Shown here one piece after another: positions 8,999 through 17,888 of a stretch of DNA of 64,000 nt. The number at the start of each line of letters is the position of its first letter. Positions within the stretch are counted from its first letter, which is position 1. This DNA is from Cellvibrio sp. PSBB023 (GTDB taxonomy: Bacteria > Pseudomonadota > Gammaproteobacteria > Pseudomonadales > Cellvibrionaceae), in NCBI RefSeq assembly GCF_002007605.1, contig NZ_CP019799.1, positions 2,232,001 to 2,296,000 on the forward strand, in the 5' to 3' direction. The position numbers and the translations under genes are program-made. Below the pieces are notes generated by a model. That model was not told the DNA's origin, did not search any database, and worked only from the letters and a program-made list of their open reading frames with translations.

Positions 8999-10858
8999 AT
9001 GAAGAATAATTATCCCGGTTGCGCAACCCCACATGCTGCGCATTCCACACCTCCACGTAACAGGCTGTTCGCCAGCCTGGCTGCAAGCCTTGTCAGTATT
9101 ATTTTCTGCAGTACAACCTTGGCTGCCGTCCCTGCGCTACAGGTACAGGGTAATAAAGTGCTCGTCGGTGGTAAATCCGTGAGCCTTGAAGGTGTTTCGC
9201 TGTTTTGGAGCAACACCGGCTGGGGCGCGGAGAAGTTCTATACCGCAGCAACCGTCCAACGCGCCAAAACGGAGTTCAACGCTAATCTGATCCGCGCCGC
9301 TATAGGCCATGGGGAAGGCGGTGGCATTCAGGATGACTGGAACGGCAATATGGCGCGCCTGGATACCGTAATACAGGCGGCGATCGACAATGATATGTAT
9401 GTGATTGTCGACTACCACAGCCACAAAGCTCACGAGAATTGGGGTTCAGCAGAGGCCTTCTTCAAGCAAGTCGCGCAAAAATGGGGAAGTTACAACAACG
9501 TTATTTACGAACTCTACAACGAGCCGCTGAACGTGGATTGGAACAATACACTCAAGCCTTATGCCGAGTACGTGGGCGGCAAGATCCGCGCGATTGACCC
9601 GGACAACCTGATCATTATGGGTACGCCCAACTGGTCACAGGATGTCGATGTCGCCTCCGCCAATAAAGCCAATGTCTCTAATCTTGCCTATACCGTTCAT
9701 TTTTATGCTGATAGCCACCAGGGGTCCTATCGCGCCAAGGCACAAATGGCACTCAATAACGGCGCTGCATTGTTTGCCACTGAATGGGGCGTGGGCCATG
9801 CCAATGGTCGCGGTGCGGTGAACTACGCCGAAACCTGGGCCTGGATCGATTTTCTGCGTGCGAATGGTATCAGCCATGCGGGCTGGGCATTCCACGATAA
9901 AGAGCGCGATCAGGCAACCGGCGAGGTAGAGACTTCCTCCTTTTTCTGGGCCGATGGATCACTAAAAGAATCCGGCCGGTTTGTGAAGGAAATTCTGGCG
10001 GGCCGAAAACCCATAGATGGCGATGACGATGGCGCCGGTGGCAACTGCACCAAAGCTAATCCCGGCGACACCATTCAAGCCGAAAGCTGGTGCCAGATGG
10101 CCGGCGTGAAAACAGAAACCACCAGCGACGCAGGCGGCGGTTTGAATGTAGGCTACATCGACAGTGGCGACTGGATGACTTACTCCGTGAATATCCCCGC
10201 TGCCGGCACCTACAAAGTCAGTTATCGCATTGCCTCGCAAGCAGGGGGAGGCCAAATCCAGTTGGAAAAAGCCGGTGGCAGCCCTGTTTACAGCAACATC
10301 AATGTGCCACCAACCGGAAACTGGCAAGCCTGGCAAACCATCTCCCACAATGTGGTACTGCCAGCGGGCGAGCAGTTGATTGCCATTGCTGCGATTACCG
10401 GTGGTTTTAACCTCAACTGGTTAAAAGTGGAAAATATTGGCGATAACCCCACGAATCCCGGCACAGTGATTGCGACGATTCAGGCGGAAGACCACAGCCA
10501 GCAAAGCGGGACCCAGCAGGAAACTACAAGCGATGCAGGTGGCGGTAAAAACGTTGGCTATATCGATGCCGGGGACTGGCTCTCTTACGCGGGTACGCAG
10601 GTCAACATCCCCAGCAGTGGCAGCTATGTGATTGAGTACCGTGTGGCCAGCCAAAACGGCGGTGGCAGCCTGACATTTGAAGAAGCAGGCGGCGCACCGG
10701 TGCATGGCACCATCGCCATACCTGCAACCGGGGGCTGGCAAACCTGGACGACCATCCAACACACAGTCAACCTGAGTGCGGGCAGCCATCAATTTGGGAT
10801 TAAAGCCAATGCCGGTGGCTGGAACCTCAATTGGATTCGCATCAGTAAGGCCCATTAA
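8999..10858 (+). CDS. Secreted GH5 endo-glucanase with two CBM6 modules
   Basis: 619 residues. A long signal peptide ends near residue 43. The GH5 domain covers about residues 45-340, with acid/base Glu175 in IYELYNEP and nucleophile Glu262 in FATEWGVG. A short linker leads to two CBM6 modules, about 355-475 and 487-615. Each contains the ETTSDAGGG and GYID(S/A)GDW motifs, so they look like a tandem duplication. This architecture matches the lichenase/endoglucanase 5A described from Cellvibrio mixtus, whose CBM6s bind beta-glucans. It probably attacks beta-1,4 or mixed-link glucans outside the cell. The start has CAGGAG 7 bases upstream. It converges on an AraC-type regulator. Confidence 0.93.
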   Translation: MKNNYPGCATPHAAHSTPPRNRLFASLAASLVSIIFCSTTLAAVPALQVQGNKVLVGGKSVSLEGVSLFWSNTGWGAEKFYTAATVQRAKTEFNANLIRAAIGHGEGGGIQDDWNGNMARLDTVIQAAIDNDMYVIVDYHSHKAHENWGSAEAFFKQVAQKWGSYNNVIYELYNEPLNVDWNNTLKPYAEYVGGKIRAIDPDNLIIMGTPNWSQDVDVASANKANVSNLAYTVHFYADSHQGSYRAKAQMALNNGAALFATEWGVGHANGRGAVNYAETWAWIDFLRANGISHAGWAFHDKERDQATGEVETSSFFWADGSLKESGRFVKEILAGRKPIDGDDDGAGGNCTKANPGDTIQAESWCQMAGVKTETTSDAGGGLNVGYIDSGDWMTYSVNIPAAGTYKVSYRIASQAGGGQIQLEKAGGSPVYSNINVPPTGNWQAWQTISHNVVLPAGEQLIAIAAITGGFNLNWLKVENIGDNPTNPGTVIATIQAEDHSQQSGTQQETTSDAGGGKNVGYIDAGDWLSYAGTQVNIPSSGSYVIEYRVASQNGGGSLTFEEAGGAPVHGTIAIPATGGWQTWTTIQHTVNLSAGSHQFGIKANAGGWNLNWIRISKAH

Positions 10859-10889
10859 TCCCGACAAGATAGGATAAGTGAGGTTTTTG

Positions 10890-10911
10890 GCCGCCTTCGG
10901 GCGGCTGTTTT
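10890..10911 (+). terminator. Terminator after the GH5 gene
   Basis: GCCGCC-TTCG-GGCGGC followed by TGTTTT. A stable tetraloop hairpin 31 bases past the GH5 stop; it also separates this gene from the convergent AraC gene. Confidence 0.85.
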
Positions 10912-10913
10912 CG

Positions 10914-12092
10914 TTATGTCTGAACCGGCGCGGAGTCAACTAGTGGCAATGCTTGCTTGCGATACTCCGAAGGCGTCATTCCCGTTATGCGTTTAAAAAA
11001 TCGATGAAACGCCGATTGGCTGTTGAAGCCGGATTGATAGAGTATGTCCAACACCGTATCGCCCGCACACTCAGGTGCCGCCAATAACCGCTTGGCCTCT
11101 TCCACCCGCTGGGTATTGATAAATTCAAAGAAGTTTTGCTGGTAGTGGTCATTGATAATGGTGGAAAGCTCGCGTGGTTTGATTCCAATCTGCTCCGCAA
11201 AACGCTCCAGATTAATATGACTTTCCAAATGCAGCCGTTGCTCGCGGATACCGCGCGCTACCGCCTCGCGCTTTTCGTCCACCTGCGGAATATCCTGTAA
11301 CCGGTCTTTTTCCGGCGCTACGGCCACCACCAATTCATGTTGCAGCAGCTCGCGGGTATTGCGCCAGCCAAACAGGAACAGGCCATTCACCAGCAGCACT
11401 GTAAGGTAGTTATTCATTATGCCCAGCAGGTCATTGGTCTCACCGCTCACATAACCGCCCAGGAAATAGGCTATAAATGACCAAAGCCAGTGGATAAAAA
11501 ATCCGCCCAACACCCAATCCGCCAATCGCAATTCCCGGTCAGCGATGCTGGAGTACATTTGTTTTAACTGCTGACGCAAACGACACTCGGTGTAGAAACA
11601 AGCAAGCACATAAATGAGCGGCGAGCATTTGACCAGGAACCACACAAAAGCCAAAGCCGCCCTATCTGCCTCCGACAAAGCAGCCCAGTGCCAGGGCAGC
11701 CAGTCATGGAGACTCAGGTCATACACAAAAATCACCCCCACCGCCAACAGGGCAGGCAGCAGATGCACACCATGGCGCCACTGATAGACGTCACCCTCGC
11801 AAGACAGTGAGCGCAAATAAAAGAACAACACCGGCCCTTGCAACAAGAGGCAAGCCGATAACAGCGCGGGCAGCCAAGGGTAATGAGCTATCGCCATCGA
11901 CTGGAAACTGGCATTCCAGGTGATCAGCGTGCTGGTAAGCGTGCCTATCACCAGGATGAAAAAGAATTGCAGCAGTCGACGTGACGGTTTCCTGCCGCCA
12001 GGCAGCACGCCAAGTGCAATACACAGCATCAAGGTTTCCAAAATAGTCAGGGCGATGACTACTTCATGCAAGTTGAGTAAGAGATGTTTCAT
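10914..12092 (-). CDS. Membrane-anchored AraC-family regulator (7-TM type)
   Basis: 392 residues. About seven hydrophobic segments fill residues 8-270 (for example ILETLMLCIALGVL and LLQFFFILVIGTL). A cytoplasmic linker leads to a C-terminal AraC double helix-turn-helix, roughly residues 290-385, with FAEQIGIKPRELSTIIN and the signature FNSQSAFHRFFKRITGMTPSEYR. Such proteins are thought to sense an envelope signal while bound to the membrane. It sits between the GH5 and GH16 genes and is divergent from the latter, so those enzymes are plausible targets. A close paralogue occurs at 32331-33473. Confidence 0.92.
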   Translation of the reverse strand: MKHLLLNLHEVVIALTILETLMLCIALGVLPGGRKPSRRLLQFFFILVIGTLTSTLITWNASFQSMAIAHYPWLPALLSACLLLQGPVLFFYLRSLSCEGDVYQWRHGVHLLPALLAVGVIFVYDLSLHDWLPWHWAALSEADRAALAFVWFLVKCSPLIYVLACFYTECRLRQQLKQMYSSIADRELRLADWVLGGFFIHWLWSFIAYFLGGYVSGETNDLLGIMNNYLTVLLVNGLFLFGWRNTRELLQHELVVAVAPEKDRLQDIPQVDEKREAVARGIREQRLHLESHINLERFAEQIGIKPRELSTIINDHYQQNFFEFINTQRVEEAKRLLAAPECAGDTVLDILYQSGFNSQSAFHRFFKRITGMTPSEYRKQALPLVDSAPVQT

Positions 12093-12431
12093 TATTTTTA
12101 TGTGTCGGTAATTCGATGATGGTTTTTATGGAATGACCAATCAGCGCTTCAGCTGACCGCACCGCTAAATTATCACAGCCTGTAGTGTCGCCACTGATCC
12201 CACTTTGCATTTTCATCACATGGCCTTGCCCGGCGTTAACCGCCGGGTAACAAGCGGGACAGGCTTTCACGACCAATCCCATTTATGTACCACAAGTGGG
12301 AACTCCCACTTTCCTGATAAACCCGTGCGAAGGAAGCTCCCATCAGGTTGCTCGCTTACATTAGGCAAGCCCTTTACGGCACTACTCCAAAATCTCCTGT
12401 TATAAAAAACAATAATTCCCCTGGAGAAACT
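12093..12431. promoter_or_regulatory. Divergent control region, AraC gene / GH16 gene
   Basis: 339 bases without a gene. It holds two copies of TCCCACTTT (12199-12207 and 12304-12312). The second is part of the palindrome AAGTGGGA-AC-TCCCACTT (12294-12311). A GC-rich hairpin CCCGGCG-TTAAC-CGCCGGG lies at 12229-12247. A related TGCCACTTT precedes the GH5 gene. These are candidate sites for the adjacent AraC-type regulator; binding is inferred from position and repetition only. Confidence 0.5.
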
Positions 12432-15400
12432 ATGAAACTCAAACATTCGGCGAGTATCCACTCGCTGGCGCTGGCCATGTTCAGCCTCAGCGCAGCCCAT
12501 ACCCAGGCAACAGACTACAACGATCCCTGGTGGGCCAGCCCCAATGCTAATACCAGTTTTGTCGACCAATTCGATGGCGTGAGTATTGACCGCAGCAAGT
12601 GGTTAGTGGAGCAAAACATTTTTGTGAATGGCGAGGATATTGATTATCAGGATGTGGAATACCCCGCCGCTGACTGGACTTTCCGCGTCGGCCAACCTGA
12701 TACCGGTGCCACAGATGGCAAGGTGCTCAACCTGAAGGCCCGCTATATGGATGGCCAGATCCAGGACTATTACGGCGGCGTTGCCGGTCAGGGCAAGCCG
12801 CTCTTTATCCGTGCGGGCCGGATTGAATCGCAAATTACCGATGATTCCACCTTTGTGTATGGCAAATTTGAAGCGCGCATCAAAATGCCACCGGCGCGCA
12901 ACGCCGAATTCCCGGCCTGGTGGTTGTTGGGTAACTTCCCCGATGTGGGTTGGACTGCTTGCCAGGAGCTGGACATTATTGAGTTCACTGGCGCCAATGT
13001 CAGCAAAGCACCGCAAACCCACTGGTCGGCGCCCTACGCGGCCTATGGCGGCAATCCTTACGGCACCACTTACGCACAACTGGGCATTAATCCCAGCGAT
13101 GAATATGTCACTTACGGCGTGATCAAAGCCCCGGAATCGGTCGATTACTACATCAACGGCGTTAAAACCTACAGTTGGACCAAAGCCGAGCGCGGCGACC
13201 AGCCCTGGCCTTACCTCACCCCCATGCGCATGATCCTCAACCACGCCATCACCCATGTGGAATGGCCGGACGTGGGCAATTACAACCAGTTCAGCACCAA
13301 CGCCAATGTGGCCAATAAAACCGGCTACACCCGCGTCAATAACGGTGTGACCGAGTATGAATATTTGGATACCGCCGCGATGAACGCCAATATCGGTCGT
13401 GCGGGTACGGATTTCCTGGTCGATTACGTTGCCCACTGGCCACTGCCGACCACCGACACGTGGCACAAGTACATCGACGAAAGCAAATACAGCTTCTTCC
13501 GCCCCACCAATAACACCAAAGGTTTCTATTCGCTGAAAGGCTGGATGGCGCCGGTGTCCGTCACCGCAGATGCTTACTTACAAGAAGGTGATAACGCCTA
13601 CCGCGATAACAGCGCCAAAAATGCCGCTGACGGCTATGTCGGTTCCAAGTGGGCAACCCCGCGCGACGACAATATGCATTCAGTCACCATCGACTACGGC
13701 GTGGACAAACCCATCAAATACTTCTGGATTGAATGGAGCTGGAACCTGCCCAAGTCTTACGACATCTTCGGTAAAACTGCGTCCGGCAACTGGGAATTTA
13801 TCCTCAATTCGGAGCAGCAAAGTGTGGGTTGGGCGACACATACTTTTGATGTGAATAAGACCTATCGCTACATAAAACTGGTCACCAAAGGTCGCATAGA
13901 TAAAGCCGAGCCAATTTGGCTGCTGGAATTCAAAGCCTTTGAGGATGTGCACAATGTATACCCCAAACCAGCGGGTACACCGGTGGTGGATCGCACCGTC
14001 AATATGCTTGGCAACGGCAACTTTGCCGACGGCCTGACCGGTTGGGGGAGCGAGAACTACGACGGTGCAGGCGCGACCTATAGCGTTATCAATGGTGAAG
14101 CGCGCATTACCGCCGCCACGCAAGGCACCGGGTCTGGCTCCTACCAGTTGCACACCCAGGGGTTTGGCCTGAAGCGCAACTATCGCTACCAGATCAGCTT
14201 CCGCGCCCGCGCTGAAACGCCGCGCAACATCCAACTGCGTCTGGCGGAAAACCAATTGAATCCATCACCGGCCGGAACCTATTTGCTGCAGACCATCGCC
14301 CTTGGTACCAGCATGACCAGCTACAGCTTTAACATCGATTTTACCGGTGGCGATAACCCCGGCCGCCTCGCCTTCCTGCTTGGCGCCATGGGTAATGCAA
14401 CGACCTACATCGATGATGTGGTGATTAAAGAAATCGCCTACATAGGCTCCGGTGACCCGCTGGTTCCGGCAATTACCGCCACCGATTTCAGCGGCGCCAG
14501 CAGTGGCTGGGAAACTGACTGGTGGGGCGTAGCGCAACGCGCGGTGGATGGTGCAACCGGCAACAAAGCCAGCGGTAACGATGGTGTCGCCGAAGGTCAG
14601 GACTTGTGGGTGAGCGTGAACATCGATGCCAACTATGAAGTGAAAGAGGTACTGGTAGCGGGCGATAAATCCGCACCGCGCAGCCTCGCGCAGTTCAAAG
14701 TGGAATACGGCACCGCTAACAACACCCTGATCGACTGGAGCAACAGCAATACCGATGGCGTCTATGAAAGCTTCAGCAACTTCGTCGCCTACCCACCCGC
14801 GAATGAACGTCGCTTCCGCTTCTGGTTCCGCCCACCGGCAGGTCAATTGGTGGAAGTGGCCGATGTGCAGTTGATGGCCGTCGACCTGAAGCCCCACCGC
14901 ATCTACACCATTAATTTGGACAACGGCGGCAGCATCAGCCCGGCAGGCACTTTGCGCTACAGCAAAAACAACACCGATTCCGCGACCTACAGCTTCACAC
15001 CACCACCAGGTGGATCGGTCGCCAATGTGATTGTGGATGGCGTATCGCTCGGTGCCATGAGCAGCTACACCTTCAATAATATTGCTGCCAGCCGCACCAT
15101 CGCCGTCGCCTACAACACCACTGGCGCCAGCTCATCGGCGGCCAGCTCCAGTGCCCCCTCCTCTGCCTCGTCCAGCAGTTCGAGTGTGGCACCGGTGTTG
15201 TTGTCCCAAGGTCGGCCGGTTACTGCCAGCAGTAACTTCCAACCCGCAGCCAATGCAGTGGATGGCAACGGCGGTACGCGCTGGGAATCCACCCACGGTG
15301 TCAGCCCCAGTTGGATCATGGTGGATTTGGGCAGCAGCAAAAACCTGAGTCAGGTGATTATTGATTGGGAAGCAGCCAACGCCGCCAACTATCTGGTGCA

Positions 15401-15584
15401 GGCATCCAACAACGGCATGAGCTGGACCACTTTGAAAACCATCACCACCGGCGCCTTTGGTGATCGCACCGACACCCACAGCGTTACAGGCAACTACCGC
15501 TATGTGCGCATTTACGCCACGGCACGCAGCGCAGGAAACCAATGGGGCTACTCCATTTGGGAGCTCAAGGTAACGGGCAACTAA
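12432..15584 (+). CDS. Secreted multimodular GH16 hydrolase (agarase/laminarinase/carrageenase clade unresolved)
   Basis: 1050 residues from the ATG at 12432, which has a GGAG site 6 bases upstream; the frame extends to 12348 but lacks a signal there. A signal peptide (residues 1-27) is followed by a GH16 domain (about 30-350) with catalytic Glu179, Asp181 and Glu184 in ELDIIEF. Next come a discoidin-like module (about 385-510), a CBM4/9-like jelly roll (about 530-670) and another F5/8-type segment (about 680-820). A repeat-like domain with NGGSISPAGTL, a polyserine linker (about 905-930) and a C-terminal CBM32/F5/8 domain (TASSNFQPAANAVDG) complete it. The substrate cannot be told from sequence alone; the wide WTACQELDIIEFTG context is like the beta-agarase/porphyranase side of GH16. 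The gene is divergent from the 7-TM AraC gene. Confidence 0.88.
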   Translation: MKLKHSASIHSLALAMFSLSAAHTQATDYNDPWWASPNANTSFVDQFDGVSIDRSKWLVEQNIFVNGEDIDYQDVEYPAADWTFRVGQPDTGATDGKVLNLKARYMDGQIQDYYGGVAGQGKPLFIRAGRIESQITDDSTFVYGKFEARIKMPPARNAEFPAWWLLGNFPDVGWTACQELDIIEFTGANVSKAPQTHWSAPYAAYGGNPYGTTYAQLGINPSDEYVTYGVIKAPESVDYYINGVKTYSWTKAERGDQPWPYLTPMRMILNHAITHVEWPDVGNYNQFSTNANVANKTGYTRVNNGVTEYEYLDTAAMNANIGRAGTDFLVDYVAHWPLPTTDTWHKYIDESKYSFFRPTNNTKGFYSLKGWMAPVSVTADAYLQEGDNAYRDNSAKNAADGYVGSKWATPRDDNMHSVTIDYGVDKPIKYFWIEWSWNLPKSYDIFGKTASGNWEFILNSEQQSVGWATHTFDVNKTYRYIKLVTKGRIDKAEPIWLLEFKAFEDVHNVYPKPAGTPVVDRTVNMLGNGNFADGLTGWGSENYDGAGATYSVINGEARITAATQGTGSGSYQLHTQGFGLKRNYRYQISFRARAETPRNIQLRLAENQLNPSPAGTYLLQTIALGTSMTSYSFNIDFTGGDNPGRLAFLLGAMGNATTYIDDVVIKEIAYIGSGDPLVPAITATDFSGASSGWETDWWGVAQRAVDGATGNKASGNDGVAEGQDLWVSVNIDANYEVKEVLVAGDKSAPRSLAQFKVEYGTANNTLIDWSNSNTDGVYESFSNFVAYPPANERRFRFWFRPPAGQLVEVADVQLMAVDLKPHRIYTINLDNGGSISPAGTLRYSKNNTDSATYSFTPPPGGSVANVIVDGVSLGAMSSYTFNNIAASRTIAVAYNTTGASSSAASSSAPSSASSSSSSVAPVLLSQGRPVTASSNFQPAANAVDGNGGTRWESTHGVSPSWIMVDLGSSKNLSQVIIDWEAANAANYLVQASNNGMSWTTLKTITTGAFGDRTDTHSVTGNYRYVRIYATARSAGNQWGYSIWELKVTGN

Positions 15585-15620
15585 CAACAATAACCATCGG
15601 CAATGGTTTAACAACCCAAA

Positions 15621-15648
15621 CCACCCGCACTTCTCGCGGGTGGTTTTT
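15621..15648 (+). terminator. Terminator after the GH16 gene
   Basis: CCACCCGC, a 7-base loop and GCGGGTGG are followed by TTTTT, a perfect 8-bp stem. It lies between the GH16 gene and the PEP-CTERM gene. Confidence 0.9.
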
Positions 15649-15672
15649 AAAAAATAAATGGATCACTCAATC

Positions 15673-16299
15673 ATGAAAAAAACCTACACCTTTTTATTAT
15701 CAGCCATTTTCACGCTGGGTATTGGCAGCACCGCACAAGCAGCCGTCATTACCTTTGATGACTTGCCCGCAACCGAAGTCGACGCCATACACAACGGCTA
15801 TCACGGTTTTCACTGGGGCGATGACTTCATGACCAGTGTTGCCTACATCCACAAAGACACCATGCCCGGCACCGGTTTCGCCACTGGCGTGGTATCTGGC
15901 AACTATGCTGCCTTCAATAACTTTGCAACCACCAGCACTATCAGCAGCAACGACCTGTTTGATTTCAACGGTGCAAACCTGACCGCTGCCTGGAATGAGG
16001 GATTACTGATTGAAGTCACCGGTTTTTTAAACAACCTCGCACTCTTCACCCAAACCGTCACCGTCAGCACGCAATACGCCCAGTGGTTTGATTTTAATTT
16101 TATCGGCATCAACCAACTCAGCTTCCGCTCCTGGGGCGGAACACCAGGCAACCCCGACGAAGGCGGCGAACATTTTGTGATGGATAATTTCACCTACAAC
16201 GAATCCACCAGCACATCAGTACCCGAATCATCATCACTCGCCTTATTACTACTCGGCGCCGCCGGTATTTTATTAGGCCGCAAAACCAAAAAATCCTGA
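15673..16299 (+). CDS. PEP-CTERM sorting-signal protein
   Basis: 208 residues from MKKTYTFLLSAIF, chosen because it gives a clean signal peptide (cleavage near AQAA); an ATG 15 bases upstream (15658) is also possible. The mature part is a beta-rich exported domain (VITFDDLPATEVDAIHNGYHGFHWGDDF). The C-terminus has the PEP-CTERM tripartite signal: VPESSSLALLLL, a hydrophobic helix, then GRKTKK. Such proteins are cut and anchored by an exosortase (EpsH family) and are often linked to exopolysaccharide. No exosortase gene is in this window. It follows the GH16 gene but has its own terminators on both sides. Confidence 0.88.
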   Translation: MKKTYTFLLSAIFTLGIGSTAQAAVITFDDLPATEVDAIHNGYHGFHWGDDFMTSVAYIHKDTMPGTGFATGVVSGNYAAFNNFATTSTISSNDLFDFNGANLTAAWNEGLLIEVTGFLNNLALFTQTVTVSTQYAQWFDFNFIGINQLSFRSWGGTPGNPDEGGEHFVMDNFTYNESTSTSVPESSSLALLLLGAAGILLGRKTKKS

Positions 16300-16326
16300 T
16301 CTCCAGCAGTAAAACAACCCTGCTTT

Positions 16327-16358
16327 GCCGCCACCAAGTGATTGGTAGCGGCGTTTTT
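16327..16358 (+). terminator. Terminator after the PEP-CTERM gene
   Basis: GCCGCCACCAA-GTGA-TTGGTAGCGGC (one mismatch) followed by GTTTTTG. An 11-bp stem with a T run. Confidence 0.85.
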
Positions 16359-16423
16359 GTTTTTGGGGTATGCCAAGTATTTTTTTCAACCAACACAGCT
16401 AATGCTTCTCAATTTCTTACCGC

Positions 16424-16473
16424 TGTCCGCACTGTCCAAGGTGACAATGGCGGACACTTTCTTCGGACACTTT
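16424..16473 (+). promoter_or_regulatory. Candidate enhancer: four GGACA/TGTCC half-sites
   Basis: TGTCCGC (16424-16430) and TGTCC (16433-16437) face GCGGACA (16450-16456) and a second CGGACACTTT. The last two form a direct repeat of CGGACACTTT at 16451-16460 and 16464-16473, a 13-base period. The block lies 70-120 bases before a sigma54-like promoter and about 120-170 bases before the operon start. That is where an enhancer for the response regulator encoded in the operon would be expected. Confidence 0.6.
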
Positions 16474-16545
16474 TCAATAACAAAAATCCGTTGAATCAAT
16501 CAATAATTCTTTTAAAAACATCGGGTTAAAAATTTTCTGCACACT

Positions 16546-16561
16546 TGGTACGGGTCTTGAA
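16546..16561 (+). promoter_or_regulatory. Near-consensus sigma54 (RpoN) promoter
   Basis: TGGTAC-N5-TTGAA against the consensus TGGCAC-N5-TTGCA. The GG at -24 is intact; the -12 GC is GA here, a significant deviation. It lies 33 bases before the first gene of an operon that encodes a sigma54-dependent activator, which supports the call. Confidence 0.5.
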
Positions 16562-16594
16562 ATGCTATAGCAAAAAGTTCCCGAGTGATGCTGT

Positions 16595-17872
16595 ATGAAT
16601 ATGAAAATTGCTGACACCTCCGCCCAGGATTTAATAGTGGGCCAAGCCAGGCTCAAAGGCAGGCGCATCGTTATTGCTGGCACCCTGTTGTTGCTGGCGG
16701 GTCTTTCGGTATCTATTTTTATTTATGTTGCCGATGTATTTACGTCTGGGCGGGTACTTGAGCGATCAGCGATTCGTGTGGCGACAGTGGAGCGAGGCAC
16801 ATTGGTGCGCGAAGTGGTTTCTCAAGGCCGAATTGTGGCGGCTAATAGCCCTACCCTATTTACGCCCGAGCAGGGTTATGTAGAAATGGCAGTTAAAGCC
16901 GGTGATACGGTTGAGCGCGATCAAATGCTTGCTACTATTATCAGCCCTGATTTAAATGAATTACTCGCGCGCGAAACAGCTAACCTCACCCGAATAGAAG
17001 CCGAGCTTGGACGCCAGAAAATAGAATCAAAACGTCGCAAATTGGAACTGGAACAAATTATTGCTATGGCCCAGGTCAGCAAAAATGCAATGGCACGAGA
17101 AAAGCTGCGCGCTGATCAAGCCGTTAACAAAAAACTGATTAGCCAGTTGGAATACGAAAAAGCCGACGATGATTTGGAGCGCGCCGAACTGGAGCTGGCA
17201 CAAGCCAAACAAAATGGCGAGCTCGCCAACGAATCCTTGGGGTTTGATGTGGAAGCGCTGACATTGCAACTTAAAAGCCAACAACTTTTGGTAGATGCCT
17301 TGCAACGGCGTGTACATGAATTAACGATTAAATCGCCTGTTGCAGGAATGGTTGGTAATGTTCAGGTCATTAACCGGCAGGCAGTGGCTGCAAATCAAGC
17401 GTTAATTACCGTTGTAGATTTGAGCGCTTTTGAAGTGGAAGCGGTAGTGCCAGAAGGATTTGCGGACGATATAGCACCACTGATGGATTCAGAAATTACC
17501 CTGGGTGGTTCCGCTTATCCGGGTGTAGTCACCGCCATATCACCCGAGGTTGTTAACGGTGGTGTTAGCGCTCGTATTCGCTTCGCAGATGTATTGCCTG
17601 AAAACCTTCGCCAGAGCCAGCGCTTAACCGCGAAAATCTTTTTGGAAAACAAGCCAAACACCTTGATTGTTAATCGCGGCTCCTTCTTTGATGGTTTTCG
17701 TGGGCATGTCTACAAACTGCAACACAATAAAGCGCTGCGTGTCCCCGTAGTACTCGGAAGCTCGAGCCTGAAACATATTGAAATTGTGGATGGCCTACAG
17801 GAAGGCGACAGCATTATTATTTCTGCACTCACCACTAACGCAACTGAAGAACAAATTCTAATAACAGATTAA
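16595..17872 (+). CDS. Membrane-fusion (HlyD/MacA-like) subunit of ABC transporter
   Basis: 425 residues. One N-terminal membrane anchor (about residues 25-47) is followed by a periplasmic adaptor: a split lipoyl domain, a long alpha-helical hairpin (about 125-235, rich in charged heptads), the second lipoyl half (ELTIKSPVAGMVGNV), and beta-barrel and membrane-proximal domains. Adaptors of this type link an inner-membrane ABC pump to an outer-membrane channel. It is the first gene of the operon and is followed 16 bases later by the ATPase. The exported substrate is unknown; no TolC-like gene lies nearby. Confidence 0.9.
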   Translation: MNMKIADTSAQDLIVGQARLKGRRIVIAGTLLLLAGLSVSIFIYVADVFTSGRVLERSAIRVATVERGTLVREVVSQGRIVAANSPTLFTPEQGYVEMAVKAGDTVERDQMLATIISPDLNELLARETANLTRIEAELGRQKIESKRRKLELEQIIAMAQVSKNAMAREKLRADQAVNKKLISQLEYEKADDDLERAELELAQAKQNGELANESLGFDVEALTLQLKSQQLLVDALQRRVHELTIKSPVAGMVGNVQVINRQAVAANQALITVVDLSAFEVEAVVPEGFADDIAPLMDSEITLGGSAYPGVVTAISPEVVNGGVSARIRFADVLPENLRQSQRLTAKIFLENKPNTLIVNRGSFFDGFRGHVYKLQHNKALRVPVVLGSSSLKHIEIVDGLQEGDSIIISALTTNATEEQILITD

Positions 17873-17888
17873 TTTCTGGAGACTACCA

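Noticed and set aside
8770..9009. 79-codon frame upstream of the GH5 gene
   Set aside because: No ribosome binding site, odd composition, and it overlaps the GH5 start and its leader hairpin.
12603..13466. 287-codon frame opposite the GH16 domain
   Set aside because: Antisense to a catalytic domain with intact motifs; GC-rich third positions keep the frame open.
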